Positions 8,619-18,971 are shown, counted from the stretch's first letter. The stretch: DNA of 38,726 bases from Planctomycetaceae bacterium (GCA_020426515.1 JAGQPW010000037.1:1-38726); one strand, 5' to 3'. Program-made: numbers and translations. The notes: a model not told the origin generated them from the letters alone.

Positions 8619-11600
8619 AGTCAGTAGTCGCCTGGGCGATTCAGCGTACTGCGGCAATGAACACCATTATGGTGGCAGTCATTGCGGTCGGAATGTTTGC
8701 GGCCTGGATGCTGCGTCGTGAAGAATTCCCCCAGTTTGAACTGGAGATGATTCTCGTCACGGTTCCCTACCCTGGCGCCAGTCCGGAAGAGGTTGAGAGC
8801 GGCATCTGCCAGAAAATCGAAGAGGCCGTCCGCTCTGTCGACGGGGTCAAGAAAGTGACTTCGGTCGCCGCCGAGGGCGTGGCGAACGTTATCATCGAAG
8901 TGCGAACGGAGGTTCCTGACGTCCAAAAGGTCGTCAACGAGGTGCAGTCGGAGATCGACCGCATTCCCAGTTTTCCCGACCTGGCTGAAGAACCGGAAGT
9001 TCAGCAGCTGGCTATTCGCAATCCCGCGATCAAGGTGGGGGTCATTTCCGAAACAGCCGAAGGTCCCGAAGCAGAACTGCAGTTGCGTGAAGTGACTGAA
9101 CGGGTGCGCGATGACCTGCTGCAGATTCCTCAAATCTCGGTCGCGGAAATCACGGGCGAACGAGACTATCAGATTGATGTTGAAATCCCTGAGGCCACAC
9201 TGCGTTCCTATGGGCTGACGCTTGCTGATGTGGCCCAGCGGATTCGACTGCGAAACCTGGAACTCCCAGGCGGAAACATTCGTGATCGCGGCGAAACCTT
9301 CCTCCTGCGCGGCAAGAACAAGCGTCGTACCGGGGAGGAAATAGCCGAGATTCCGATCGTCACTCGACGGGATGGCGTTGTACTGACCGTTGGAGATCTG
9401 GGGACGGTGCAGGATGAGTTCGTCGACACGACATCCATCAGCCATATCAATGGGCGTCCCGGCATGGGCATCACGGTCAAAGCGGCCGCAGGAGAAGACC
9501 TGTTGGCCATGGCCGATGCCGTCAACGAATATGTCAAACACAAACAGCTCCCCGGTGGTTACAGCTTCGCCGTGTGGGGTGACAGTTCCATCAACGTGCG
9601 GGACCGGCTTGACCTGCTGCGTCGCAATGGGATTCAGGGGCTGTTTCTCGTGTTTATTGTGCTGGCCCTGTTTCTCGAATTGAGACTCGCCTTCTGGGTA
9701 GCCATGGGGATTCCCTTCTCCATTCTGGGAGCCTGCCTGGTGCTATGGCAGTTCGACCAGACGCTCAACATGCTCTCGATGTTTGCCTTTCTGATCGCAT
9801 TGGGAATCGTGGTCGACGATGCCATTGTGATCGGTGAAAATATTTACACGCATCGTCAGCGAGGCAAGAACCTCGTTCAGGCGGCGATCGATGGAACCGG
9901 GGAAGTGGTTCCGTCGGTCACCACGTCGATTGCGACCACCGTATTTGCCTTCATGCCCATGTTCTTTGTGACAGGCGTGATGGGCAAATTCTTCGCGGTG
10001 CTGCCGCTGGCGGTGATTGCGATGCTGGTCATTTCGCTGCTGGAAAGCACTCTCATCCTGCCATGCCACCTGGCGCACGGGAACAGTAAACCATTCTTTC
10101 TCACGGTCGGTCTCAATCGGCTGACCAATCGAGTTCTCGAATGGGTCATCAATCGGCTCTATGTCCCGCTGGTTACGTTTTGTCTCCGCAATCAGCTGAT
10201 TGCCATCAGTACGGCCATTTCACTCGTGCTCGTTTCGGTGACGATGGTTTCCAACGGCACAGTGCCCAGCGTGTTCTTTCCCAAACTGGATGCACCGGAA
10301 ATCAATTCATCGATCATCTTCCCGGATGGCACACCGGCCCACGTGACCGACGCAGCCACACGCAAAGTGGAAAGTGCACTCCAGGAAATCAACAAGACGT
10401 ACGCCGAGGCCGGACGACCGGTCGTGGAAGTGATTCATCGACTGGTCGGAACGCTTCCCGATGTAGGCATGGCTGGTGGTCCTGGAGCAGTTTCCAATGC
10501 AGGCAGCCACACCGGCTCCGTTGATGTGCAACTGGTGGACAACACCAAACGCGGCGTGACCAGCGAAGAGATCGTCAATGCATGGCGAGCGGCCGTCGGA
10601 GAAATCCCCGGTGTGGAAACTCTGACCTTCGGTACACGCTCAGGCGGTCCCGGTGGAAAAGCCATTGAATTCAAGCTGCTGGCCTCTGCCGATCAAATGG
10701 ACGATCTCGAAGCGGCAGTCGAAGCGGCGAAAGCCGAGTTGCAGAAGTATCCTGGCGTCTTCGATGTCAACGACGATTCACGTCCCGGCAAGTGGGAACT
10801 GCAACTGAACGAAAAACCCGGAGCCGTGCCACTGGGGGTGCCGCTCGACAACATTGCCCGCACAGTCCGTGCCGCCTACTACGGCGAAGAAGTGATGCGA
10901 CTGCAGCGAGGTCGGCACGAAGTCAAACTGATGGTGCGCTACCCGGAATCGGACCGGGAATCGCTCGGCAGCTTCGACGAGATTCGGGTTTCCGGTGCTG
11001 ATGGAATTCAGCGGCCCATCACCGAACTTGCTGATGTGACGGTGCATCGCGGGTATTCCGAAATCAACCGCGTCGATCAACGCCGTTCGATTACGGTACA
11101 GGCCGACGTGAACGAGAAGGAAGGCAATGCCAAAGTGATCATTGCCGACCTGCAGTCGAGCTTCATCCCGAAGTTGCTGGAAACGTATCCCGATCTGCGG
11201 ATTCGCTGGGAGGGGCAGCAGGAGCAGGACACAGAATCTGTGCAAAGCCTGATGCTGGGACTGGCCGTGGCCTTGTGCGCGACCTTCATTCTGCTGACGG
11301 TGGAATTCAACTCCTATGGCCAGCCGCTGGTGGTGATGGCCATTATCCCGTTTGGCATCGTGGGAGCCATTTGGGGACATGCGATCATGGGACTGCCGCT
11401 GACGCTGTTCAGCATGCTGGGGCTCGTCGCGTTAACCGGAGTGGTCGTCAACGATTCGATCGTGCTGGTAGACTTCATCAACGCCGAAGTTCACTCGGGA
11501 AGCACGCTGGAGAATGCGCTGCTTGAAGCCGGGCAACGACGGTTTCGACCGGTACTTTTGACCTCACTGACCACGATCGCGGGATTGTTTCCGATCCTCA

Positions 11601-11845
11601 TGGAAACGTCGTTTCAGGCCCAGCTCGTCATTCCAATGGCGACCAGTCTCTGTTTCGGGCTGATGCTCTCGACATTGCTCGTTCTGGTGCTAGTGCCCAC
11701 GTTCTACGGAGCGTACGTACGCTTCGTAACGTCTCTGGGGCTGCATGCGCGGGGCGATGTCGATCATGCACCCGCCATACCGCAATCGGCGGCCGCGACA
11801 TCGGTCATCGAGGCGTCTGAGCCGGCGACAACAAGCAGTCATTAG
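8615..11845 (+). CDS. RND-family efflux transporter permease (AcrB/MexB superfamily)
   Basis: 1076 residues, typical RND length. The first helix (residues ~12-32) is followed by a large periplasmic loop, a six-helix block (~340-500), a second large loop and a second helix block (~865-1040), i.e. the usual twofold repeat. TM4 carries the proton-relay aspartate pair in LGIVVDDAIVIGENI (residues ~395-410). The equivalent second-half helix reads GVVVNDSIVLVDFIN. The C-terminal ~40 residues (Ala/Thr-rich) form a cytoplasmic tail. The pump uses proton import to export drugs, lipids or other toxic compounds; the substrate cannot be deduced. The start overlaps the adaptor stop (ATGA at 8615) and the stop overlaps by 4 bp the stop of the convergent SGNH-like gene. 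Confidence 0.95.
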   Translation: MKSVVAWAIQRTAAMNTIMVAVIAVGMFAAWMLRREEFPQFELEMILVTVPYPGASPEEVESGICQKIEEAVRSVDGVKKVTSVAAEGVANVIIEVRTEVPDVQKVVNEVQSEIDRIPSFPDLAEEPEVQQLAIRNPAIKVGVISETAEGPEAELQLREVTERVRDDLLQIPQISVAEITGERDYQIDVEIPEATLRSYGLTLADVAQRIRLRNLELPGGNIRDRGETFLLRGKNKRRTGEEIAEIPIVTRRDGVVLTVGDLGTVQDEFVDTTSISHINGRPGMGITVKAAAGEDLLAMADAVNEYVKHKQLPGGYSFAVWGDSSINVRDRLDLLRRNGIQGLFLVFIVLALFLELRLAFWVAMGIPFSILGACLVLWQFDQTLNMLSMFAFLIALGIVVDDAIVIGENIYTHRQRGKNLVQAAIDGTGEVVPSVTTSIATTVFAFMPMFFVTGVMGKFFAVLPLAVIAMLVISLLESTLILPCHLAHGNSKPFFLTVGLNRLTNRVLEWVINRLYVPLVTFCLRNQLIAISTAISLVLVSVTMVSNGTVPSVFFPKLDAPEINSSIIFPDGTPAHVTDAATRKVESALQEINKTYAEAGRPVVEVIHRLVGTLPDVGMAGGPGAVSNAGSHTGSVDVQLVDNTKRGVTSEEIVNAWRAAVGEIPGVETLTFGTRSGGPGGKAIEFKLLASADQMDDLEAAVEAAKAELQKYPGVFDVNDDSRPGKWELQLNEKPGAVPLGVPLDNIARTVRAAYYGEEVMRLQRGRHEVKLMVRYPESDRESLGSFDEIRVSGADGIQRPITELADVTVHRGYSEINRVDQRRSITVQADVNEKEGNAKVIIADLQSSFIPKLLETYPDLRIRWEGQQEQDTESVQSLMLGLAVALCATFILLTVEFNSYGQPLVVMAIIPFGIVGAIWGHAIMGLPLTLFSMLGLVALTGVVVNDSIVLVDFINAEVHSGSTLENALLEAGQRRFRPVLLTSLTTIAGLFPILMETSFQAQLVIPMATSLCFGLMLSTLLVLVLVPTFYGAYVRFVTSLGLHARGDVDHAPAIPQSAAATSVIEASEPATTSSH

Positions 11846-12843
11846 CGGCTGGCCGTCAACTGCTGACGCGTGAGATGTTCCGCCAGATAGGTGCTGTAGA
11901 TCTTCGATGCATCGGCGGTCATGTGGACACCATCAGGAAACATCTCCGGAGTCATATTCGGAATGTGACGGCAGTCGACCAGCGGGACGTTGTACCGCTC
12001 AAAAATATCCAGCAGCGCGGGATCAAGTTCGTATTCGTTCCCCAGAGGCATGGCAACCATAATGAATTGCACGTGATCCTCTTGCGCTGTTTGCAGCAAC
12101 TTGTCGACACGGTGATATGTGGGGTGAGCCTGCTGTGCCAGTTCCAGCGGCGTACTGACCGACTCGTTAACCACCTGAATCGACTCGCGATAGCTGGGAA
12201 TGAAGGTATCGAGAATGCGACGCTCCACGCGATCGCGGTTAGTCCAGGCTGTAGAGACCCGGCTGAGGATGAAGTCCGCCTGCGATTCGAACCCGAACAG
12301 GTCGTACTGCTCCAAGTCGCTCCAGTCTGGCTGTTGACAGTAGTAGTGGGCGAGCCGTCCGGGATGATGCGAAGGCTGATCCTGCAGGTGACGGCCTTCA
12401 AAGCCGAGAATCACGACATCGGGCAGCAGTTGAGGCCGCTGGAAAAAGTCGATATAGGCATAGTACCAGTCCGGAATGGCCGTGTTGTCGGGATTGACCT
12501 TGGTCCACTGCGTTTTCAGGCCGGAACGCCGCTGAAGAGTTTGCGCAAACGCCTCACCATCGACTCCATAACGGGTCATTGAGTTGCCCAGAAACAACAG
12601 GCGAAGCTCGTTCTCATCGGCATTGCTGGCCAAGTCCCGCGCCAGTTCGGGCAGTTCCTGAAGATGCTCCACATCGTGACTGAGACGATCCTGGAATCGC
12701 CATGTTCCGTGCTCAATCGCCAGCAACAACAGAGCCAGGCAACCAATCACTCGGAGTTCGGTTCGAATGATGGTCTGAGATTGGGCGGACGCAGCGACGG
12801 ATGAATCGGGAACGCTGGTATGCATCGGGGTGTTGGCCGACAA
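11842..12843 (-). CDS. Membrane-anchored SGNH-hydrolase-like protein
   Basis: 333 residues from TTG 12843, favoured by GAGAGG about 4 nt upstream; ATG 12825 (six codons later) is the alternative and has no visible ribosome site. One signal-anchor helix is seen (VIGCLALLLLAIEHGTW, residues ~32-48), placing the rest outside the cytoplasm. Block I of the SGNH fold is RLLFLGNSMTRYG (Ser88), and block V is PDGVHMT with Asp304 and His307; a GNS followed by an internal N/G region is consistent with a serine esterase or acetyltransferase. SGNH proteins with this anchored form often act with MBOAT acyltransferases on surface polysaccharides, but no MBOAT gene is nearby. The function is therefore left at fold level. 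Confidence 0.7.
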   Translation of the reverse strand: MSANTPMHTSVPDSSVAASAQSQTIIRTELRVIGCLALLLLAIEHGTWRFQDRLSHDVEHLQELPELARDLASNADENELRLLFLGNSMTRYGVDGEAFAQTLQRRSGLKTQWTKVNPDNTAIPDWYYAYIDFFQRPQLLPDVVILGFEGRHLQDQPSHHPGRLAHYYCQQPDWSDLEQYDLFGFESQADFILSRVSTAWTNRDRVERRILDTFIPSYRESIQVVNESVSTPLELAQQAHPTYHRVDKLLQTAQEDHVQFIMVAMPLGNEYELDPALLDIFERYNVPLVDCRHIPNMTPEMFPDGVHMTADASKIYSTYLAEHLTRQQLTASR

Positions 12844-12859
12844 GCGGCCTCTCAGAGCT

Positions 12860-12899
12860 GTACAGGCAATTCACGGACCTCCGCACGAACTGCCTGTAC
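12860..12899. repeat. Imperfect inverted repeat upstream of the SGNH-like gene
   Basis: Arms GTACAGGCAATTC (12860-12872) and GAACTGCCTGTAC (12887-12899) pair at 12 of 13 positions around a 14-nt loop. The repeat lies 17 bp upstream of the TTG start of the SGNH-like gene and about 130 bp downstream of the FlgG-like gene stop, both on the minus strand. It lacks a T-run on either side, so an operator or 5' leader hairpin fits better than an intrinsic terminator. Confidence 0.5.
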
Positions 12900-13027
12900 G
12901 CAGTGACAAGTGGACCCTGAAAACTTAGGTCACCAATGCCAGTGTGGAGACCAAATGCCGTGGATTGGCATCCGTCAGCCTCGATTCAACCACTACAATC
13001 GTTCTAAACAGTTCGACGCCGCTGGTC

Positions 13028-14323
13028 TTAGCGTTCCAGCAGTCCTTCGAGCGTCTCGATGGCCAGCCACTCTTCTTCCGGCTGCACATTGGACAATTCG
13101 ACGGCGCCCTGTTTGATCTGGCACCGTGCGTTTTCGGCGGTCATTGTACGGGCTGGTCCGGAGGCGGGCGTTTCCCAGAAGAAGGCATTTCCGGCCGGTT
13201 CGAGCCCTGCGGGATTGGCAAATCGGGCGAGTTCCACTTGCCCCACATGAACCACGCTGCTGTCGACCTTAGTCACACTCAACACTCCCTCGGCATTGAG
13301 TTGAATGGAAAGAGTGTCCTCGGGCAGCTTGAGTTCGGGCACCAGTGGGTGCAGTCTGCTCCCTTCCTGCAGGCACACGCGGCGCTCCCGGTCGAGCGTG
13401 AAATGACCGTTACGGGTGAACAGACGGGAATCTTCGGTTTGAACTACGAAGAAGCCGTTTCCGGAAATCATCCAGTCGAGCGGCTGTTCCGTTTCATGGC
13501 GCAAGCCCGGCGAAAGATCAACCCGCGCATCGCAATCGGCAAAGGTGGGTGTCCCGGCATCCGATTTCTCAACCGGCATGGGAATCAGCCGCTTGTACCC
13601 GATGGTCTGAAGGTGAGCGAGGTTCCGGAGGTGAAGTGCCCGCGCCATGCTCAATCCATGAGCAACCGGATCTGACTCAACTTTGGTCCTCGGAGGAAGA
13701 ACAGGTTGAGGGGCTGAGCCGGTCGTCTGTGGAGGAGCGATTGGATCAACGCTCAACGGCAGTGTTGTGGGGGCACCAAACCGCTTCCACATCTGCAACA
13801 CCCCCTGGACATGATCGGGGCTGAATTCCTTGAGAGACTCGAACCACACATCCCGCTGCGACTGCGGAAACTCGGAGAGTTCACTATCGATCATCTTTCG
13901 CAGTTGACGGGCAAACGCCTCGTCAACTTTCTTCGTTTCGGCCTTGGGAGAAGCAGGCTCCACAAGCGGGGAGGCTTCTCCAACCGGAATGGGCTGCGGT
14001 TCGTCGGGCGAGATTTCCAGTGGACGCAGTTGAGGAATGGTTGAAGGTCCAGCCGCTTCCCCGTGCCGCAGCGCTACGTCAGAACTCGCATTATCGGGGG
14101 CAGTCCCAATCTCGGGAATGGTGTAGTCCGTCGAGAGATCCGTCGGGAACAGTTGCGGCGGCACATCTGCAACGCGAATTGGAGGGCTGGCAGACGAAGA
14201 ACCAAGGACCAGGAACGGTTCCGGTTTCTCCACGCGACTCCAGATGAGCGCATGGCCGGACATGAATCCCAGGGCACATCCCAACACAATGCCGGCGACG
14301 AATATTCCTCGTCTCGAATCCAT
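13028..14323 (-). CDS. Membrane-anchored FlgG/FlgF-like (flagellar hook-basal body family) protein
   Basis: 431 residues from ATG 14323. An N-terminal membrane helix (FVAGIVLGCALGFMSGHALIW, about 8-28) is followed by a ~170-residue Pro/Ser/Glu-rich linker and a helical segment (KVDEAFARQLRKMIDSELSEFP). The C-terminal ~210 residues match the FlgG/FlgF rod-hook family: a rod-type N-terminal helix (SMARALHLRNLAHLQTIGYKRL, compare the NNLANxxTxGYKR pattern), LDWMISGNGFFVVQ (family pattern GxGFFxV), FTRNGHFTLDRERRV (family TRxGxFxxDxxG) and a C-terminal SNVQPEEEW helix. Ordinary FlgG is ~260 residues, exported by the flagellar type III system, and has no membrane anchor. No other flagellar genes are in the window. 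Function unknown; it may be a structural protein reusing the rod fold. Confidence 0.75.
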   Translation of the reverse strand: MDSRRGIFVAGIVLGCALGFMSGHALIWSRVEKPEPFLVLGSSSASPPIRVADVPPQLFPTDLSTDYTIPEIGTAPDNASSDVALRHGEAAGPSTIPQLRPLEISPDEPQPIPVGEASPLVEPASPKAETKKVDEAFARQLRKMIDSELSEFPQSQRDVWFESLKEFSPDHVQGVLQMWKRFGAPTTLPLSVDPIAPPQTTGSAPQPVLPPRTKVESDPVAHGLSMARALHLRNLAHLQTIGYKRLIPMPVEKSDAGTPTFADCDARVDLSPGLRHETEQPLDWMISGNGFFVVQTEDSRLFTRNGHFTLDRERRVCLQEGSRLHPLVPELKLPEDTLSIQLNAEGVLSVTKVDSSVVHVGQVELARFANPAGLEPAGNAFFWETPASGPARTMTAENARCQIKQGAVELSNVQPEEEWLAIETLEGLLER

Positions 14324-14672
14324 CCTTGTCTCCTGAGGCTGTAATGGACAGCTGAGGCAATCTTGCCCTCAGCCGGGGGGTATAGGCAAATCTTCGGTGA
14401 GCAACAAGATCGGCTGCCGTTGATCTGCCAGGCCGGGATCGTGCCGTCCAACGAGTCGAGGTTCCTCGGACTGGCGGTTCTGGAGAAAGATTTCCGATCA
14501 CTCCAGGCTGATTCAGCAGGGAAAACGTCGTTTCGTCCCCTACTCGGCTGCGGATTCGTTCGTTATCCTGCAGTGAGGCGCCCCCTGCGGACGGCTGCGG
14601 ACCCCGCATTCGTTCGACAGGAAATTGTTGGAGCTGGCAGATCTATCAAGTGAACTGTTGTTGAGGACCCCA
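14324..14672. other. Divergent intergenic region between FlgG-like gene and aconitase
   Basis: No credible gene in these 349 bp. It must hold both promoters. A hairpin lies at 14351-14373: arms GCTGAGGCAA and TTGCCCTCAGC with a single bulged C and a 2-nt loop. The ribosome site of the aconitase gene (GAGGA at 14663-14667) closes the region. No clear -35/-10 pair could be assigned by eye. Confidence 0.6.
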
Positions 14673-17417
14673 ATGGCTGTAGCGAATCCGTTTGGTGCTG
14701 AAGCGAAACTGTCGACGGCGGGTGGTGAGTACACAATTCACCGTATTCAGAAGTTGACGGAAATGGGGCTGGGCAACATGGATAGCCTCCCCTACTCCAT
14801 TCGCGTGCTGGTCGAGGCTTGTCTGCGGAATTGCGACGATTTCATCGTCTCGCAGGATGACGTCAAGAATGTTGCTTCCTGGAACGCAACCAACGTTGGC
14901 GAGGTGGAAATCCCCTTCAAGCCCGGACGCGTTGTGCTGCAGGACTTTACCGGCGTGCCGGCCGTCGTCGACCTGGCTGCTCTGCGGGCCGCCATGGTTC
15001 GAATGGGAGGCGACCCCAAGAAGATCAACCCGCTGGTCCCCTGCGACCTGGTGATTGACCACAGCGTGCAAGTGGATCGATTTGCTTCAATGATGGCGTT
15101 GCAGGAGAACCTCGATATCGAGTTCGAGCGCAACATGGAACGTTACCAGTTTCTGAAGTGGGGCCAGCAGGCCCTGCGAAACTTCCGGGTTGTGCCGCCA
15201 GCAACCGGGATTGTGCACCAGGTGAATCTGGAGTACCTCGCGACCGGCGTGCTGACCTGCGATGGGAACGCCTATCCCGATTCGCTCGTGGGAACCGATT
15301 CACACACGACCATGATCAATGGCCTGGGCGTCGTTGGCTGGGGCGTCGGTGGAATCGAGGCTGAAGCCGTGATGCTCGGCCAGCCCATTTACATGCTGCT
15401 GCCCGAAGTTGTGGGCTTTAAGCTGACCGGCGAACTTCCCGAAGGGGCCACCGCCACCGACCTCGTGCTGACGGTCACTCAAATGCTCCGCCGTCATGGA
15501 GTGGTAGGCAAATTCGTCGAGTTCTATGGCCCGGGCCTCGACAAAATGTCGCTGCCTGACCGGGCGACCATTGCCAACATGGCTCCCGAGTACGGAGCCA
15601 CAATGGGCTTTTTCCCGGTCGATGCCGAAACACTGCGGTACATGGCCCGCACCGGTCGTTCGAAAGAGGTCATCGACCTCTGTGAGCGTTACTACAAAGA
15701 ACAGGGAATGTTCCGGACCTCCAAGTCCCCGATTCCATCCTACTCTTCGACGCTGCACCTCGACATGAGCTCCGTTGAGCCGTCGATGGCGGGCCCCAAA
15801 CGCCCTCAGGACCGGATTCTGCTGTCCGCAATGAAGGGCCAGTGGGAACAGGATTTGTCGACAACATTTGGCAAGTCAGCCATTTCGAACGATTCCACGC
15901 CGCAGGCGATGGTTTCCGAAGGTGGGGCTGTCACCGCTTCACCTGATGGAGCCAATGGCGACGGCGTCAATGTGAACTATGGCGATGCCCATTTCAAATT
16001 GAAGCATGGGGCAGTCGTCATTGCGGCGATCACCAGTTGCACCAACACCAGCAATCCCAGTGTGATGGTGGGGGCCGGTCTCGTGGCCCGGAACGCCATT
16101 GCCCGTGGATTGACTCGCAAGCCCTGGGTGAAAACCTCGCTGGCTCCTGGCAGCCGGGTGGTGACCGACTACCTCGATGCCGCCGGTTTGACTGAGCCGC
16201 TGAATCAGTTGGGCTTCAACCTGGTCGGCTACGGCTGCACAACCTGCATTGGAAACAGCGGTCCACTGCCTGAACCCATTGCCAAGGCCATTCAGGAAAA
16301 CGACATCGTGGCCGCAGCAGTCCTGTCGGGGAACCGCAACTTCGAAGGACGCATCAGTCCGCACGTGAAGGCCAACTATCTTGCGTCTCCTCCGCTCGTC
16401 GTGGCTTACGCGATCGCGGGGACGACGGATATCGACCTGAGCACCGAGCCACTTGGACAGGATGCAGATGGCAACGACGTCTACCTGAAAGACCTTTGGC
16501 CAACGCAAAAGGAGGTTGCCGACACCGTGGCTTCGGCGCTGACGCCAGAGATGTTCACGAGTCAGTACTCCAAAGCGGCCGATGGTCCCGAAGAATGGCA
16601 GGCCATTTCCGGGTCGACCGGCGACCTGTTTGCCTGGGACGAGAGCAGCACCTATGTGCAGGAGCCTCCGTTCTTTGTCGATATGCCTGTCGAGCCCAGT
16701 CCGATTGGCAGCATCACTGGGGCACGTTGTCTGGTTGCCGTGGGTGATTCAACCACCACGGACCACATCAGCCCCGCCGGAGCGATCAAGAAGGATTCGC
16801 CCGCCGGAAAGTACCTGCAGGAACAGGGTGTCACTCCGCACGACTTCAACAGCTACGGAAGTCGGCGTGGAAATGACCGCGTGATGACGCGCGGGACATT
16901 CGCGAATATTCGACTGCGAAACCTGCTGGCTCCGGGAACCGAAGGGGGCGTGACGACATATCTGCCCACCGGCGAGCAGATGTCCATCTTCGATGCGTCA
17001 CTTAAGTACAAGGCCGACAGCACTCCGCTGGTCGTGCTGGCTGGCAAAGAGTACGGCACCGGGTCGTCCCGCGACTGGGCGGCCAAGGGAACCTACCTGC
17101 TGGGCGTGCGGGCTGTGATTGCCGAAAGCTTCGAGCGCATTCACCGCAGCAACCTCGTCGGCATGGGTGTGTTGCCCCTGCAGTTCCGTGAAGGCGAATC
17201 CCCTGAATCACTCGACCTTGATGGCACCGAAGTCTTCGAGATCGTTCTGGACGACCAGTTGAAGCCTCGTCAGGCTGTCGAGGTGACAGCAAAGAAGGCC
17301 AATGGGGATGCAGTCCACTTTGTGACCACCTGCCGCATCGACACGCCCGTGGAAGTGGTGTACTACCGCAACGGCGGCATTTTGCACACCGTGCTGCGTC
17401 AACTGCTGAAGAGCTAG
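14673..17417 (+). CDS. acnA: Aconitate hydratase (AcnA/IRP type)
   Basis: 914 residues from ATG 14673 with GAGGA about 6 nt upstream; the frame opens at 14625 but the family N-terminus ([21 protein letters not shown]) starts at this ATG. Aconitase interconverts citrate and isocitrate in the TCA cycle using a [4Fe-4S] cluster. The three cluster cysteines are visible: Cys456 in [11 protein letters not shown], and Cys522 and Cys525 in [12 protein letters not shown], with the same 66/3 residue spacing as other AcnA proteins. Further family signatures are [20 protein letters not shown], the swivel domain [20 protein letters not shown] and [15 protein letters not shown]. Length fits the AcnA/IRP group (~890) and not AcnB. 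A strong terminator follows directly, so the gene is probably monocistronic. Confidence 0.97.
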   Translation: MAVANPFGAEAKLSTAGGEYTIHRIQKLTEMGLGNMDSLPYSIRVLVEACLRNCDDFIVSQDDVKNVASWNATNVGEVEIPFKPGRVVLQDFTGVPAVVDLAALRAAMVRMGGDPKKINPLVPCDLVIDHSVQVDRFASMMALQENLDIEFERNMERYQFLKWGQQALRNFRVVPPATGIVHQVNLEYLATGVLTCDGNAYPDSLVGTDSHTTMINGLGVVGWGVGGIEAEAVMLGQPIYMLLPEVVGFKLTGELPEGATATDLVLTVTQMLRRHGVVGKFVEFYGPGLDKMSLPDRATIANMAPEYGATMGFFPVDAETLRYMARTGRSKEVIDLCERYYKEQGMFRTSKSPIPSYSSTLHLDMSSVEPSMAGPKRPQDRILLSAMKGQWEQDLSTTFGKSAISNDSTPQAMVSEGGAVTASPDGANGDGVNVNYGDAHFKLKHGAVVIAAITSCTNTSNPSVMVGAGLVARNAIARGLTRKPWVKTSLAPGSRVVTDYLDAAGLTEPLNQLGFNLVGYGCTTCIGNSGPLPEPIAKAIQENDIVAAAVLSGNRNFEGRISPHVKANYLASPPLVVAYAIAGTTDIDLSTEPLGQDADGNDVYLKDLWPTQKEVADTVASALTPEMFTSQYSKAADGPEEWQAISGSTGDLFAWDESSTYVQEPPFFVDMPVEPSPIGSITGARCLVAVGDSTTTDHISPAGAIKKDSPAGKYLQEQGVTPHDFNSYGSRRGNDRVMTRGTFANIRLRNLLAPGTEGGVTTYLPTGEQMSIFDASLKYKADSTPLVVLAGKEYGTGSSRDWAAKGTYLLGVRAVIAESFERIHRSNLVGMGVLPLQFREGESPESLDLDGTEVFEIVLDDQLKPRQAVEVTAKKANGDAVHFVTTCRIDTPVEVVYYRNGGILHTVLRQLLKS

Positions 17418-17447
17418 TGCGTGACGGGCAGTGAAACGCTGAACATC

Positions 17448-17482
17448 AACTCCCTCACCTTTCCGGTGGGGGAGTTTTTTTT
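17448..17482 (+). terminator. Rho-independent terminator after aconitase
   Basis: A 12-bp stem, AACTCCCTCACC (17448-17459) with GGTGGGGGAGTT (17465-17476), has one T-G wobble pair and a 5-nt loop. It is followed by a T-run at 17475-17482. It sits 30 bp after the aconitase stop and 4 bp from the stop of the convergent glycosyltransferase gene. Confidence 0.92.
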
Positions 17483-17485
17483 CGT

Positions 17486-18691
17486 TCATGCCATCTGGGA
17501 CTGTTCGACCGGTGCCCCAACCGGTGTCGCAGCGTCCCGATACCGGGGTCTCCGCTGTAGCAACTGGCTGATTTCGTAAACGGCATCAAAGATTCCACGA
17601 TGGCGTTCCCGATCAGTCGCTGCGAGGAAGCTGCCGTTGCTGATGACCTCACGAACGGCCCGGGAGACATCGCATGGACTCTTGACCCCCAGACCGAGCC
17701 CGCGAGATTCCACCCATGCTTCGTTCTGCCCCTGAATGCAATGCAGTCCCGCACTGTTGATAAAGATGAATGGTGTGCGCGTAATCAATGCTTCAGTCAG
17801 TGTCATCGTTCCTGGTTTGCCAATCAGGAAATCTGCGGCATGCAGAATGTCGACAGGTGGACTGGGACGATAGGCCAGTGCGACCTTGGGGAAACGGGAT
17901 GACATTCGCTCGACGGCGGCTTTGAGGGGAGCATTCCGACCGCACAGGCAGATCACGTTGACAGGGATCTTCGCTTCAGCAATCGACTGCATCGACTGCA
18001 ACACATGCACTGTCCCCTGCCCGCCAAAGGAAATCACCCCGGTCGGGAGATCGGGGTTGAGATCCAGGCTGGTCAGCAGTTCGCGGCGATCTTGCGTCGG
18101 AGGGGCGTAAAATCGGGGATCAACGGGCATGCCGCTCATCATTCGCACGTCTTCTGGCAGCACGTCCAGGTCGAGTGCCGTTTGTTCCAGGTCAGGAGCA
18201 CCAATCAGGTAGGTTTGCCGGTGATCTGGTGTGAACCAGTAGCCAGAGCAAGGCTCCGAGTAATCAACAGGAATAGTCACGCACTGCACATCGGGATTGA
18301 CTGTTCGTGCCGCCGCGTAAACGAGCGGATTGAACATCGGCGTAACAGAGATCACCGCATCGGGCCGTCGCCCTTCAAGTGTCCAGAATTCCGACAGGCC
18401 ACGAACAATGTACGGCCAGCGCTGGATGAGTCTGCTCCAGAGAATCGAGATGGAAAACAGCGTCAGATTTCCGTAATAGCTCTCCCGACGCATTTGGGCA
18501 TTGAAGTAGTGAATGCCCCAGGCAATCGGCCGCCGGACCAGGTGTGGCCTGCGGGCGAGTATGTCGACCAGATTGACTGCGCGGACATCCCAATCCGGGT
18601 GTTCCTGCAGCAATCCATGCTGAAGCGCCTCGGCACAGCTGCGATGCCCCGATGCGGCATCAAAAAACAAAACGTCAATCTGGACTGGCAA
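17486..18691 (-). CDS. MGDG-synthase-like glycosyltransferase (GT28 type)
   Basis: 401 residues from TTG 18691. No upstream ATG or GTG is in frame before the family region begins, and the next internal ATG would remove the GHR motif. Residues ~8-170 match the MGDG_synth N-domain (FDAASGHRSCAEALQHGL; PDAVISVTPMFNPLVYAAA; CVTIPVDYSEP). Residues ~200-370 are the GT-B C-domain (GVISFGGQGTVHVLQSM, HAADFLIGKPGTMTLTEALI, RTPFIFINSAG, GQNEAWVE). The family transfers galactose or glucose from a nucleotide sugar to diacylglycerol at the cytoplasmic membrane face. The closest assignable role is glycolipid synthesis, but the sugar and acceptor are not shown. It diverges from the ABC ATPase gene and converges on aconitase. 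Confidence 0.82.
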   Translation of the reverse strand: MPVQIDVLFFDAASGHRSCAEALQHGLLQEHPDWDVRAVNLVDILARRPHLVRRPIAWGIHYFNAQMRRESYYGNLTLFSISILWSRLIQRWPYIVRGLSEFWTLEGRRPDAVISVTPMFNPLVYAAARTVNPDVQCVTIPVDYSEPCSGYWFTPDHRQTYLIGAPDLEQTALDLDVLPEDVRMMSGMPVDPRFYAPPTQDRRELLTSLDLNPDLPTGVISFGGQGTVHVLQSMQSIAEAKIPVNVICLCGRNAPLKAAVERMSSRFPKVALAYRPSPPVDILHAADFLIGKPGTMTLTEALITRTPFIFINSAGLHCIQGQNEAWVESRGLGLGVKSPCDVSRAVREVISNGSFLAATDRERHRGIFDAVYEISQLLQRRPRYRDAATPVGAPVEQSQMA

Positions 18692-18971
18692 AGGTAACTC
18701 GATTTCGGCGGGAAGACCGGATGTCTGATTGACAAGGTCTCAAGAGGCGAAGCAGGTGGAACGCTCTATTTTGCAGAGGGTGCAATGCTGTGGGGGCGGG
18801 ATCGTACTCCACCCTGCCCATCGGCGAAAAGCTGAGTCTGGCGCGCACCGTTCGTGGGAATTTTCGGCGCATCACGGAATCGCGGACAGCGTTGACAATC
18901 CCGGCCTGCGGGTCGAACATGCGGGGCTGCTGTATTTGCTTCGTCTCGCATTCCTGCCCTGCGGTTCACTT

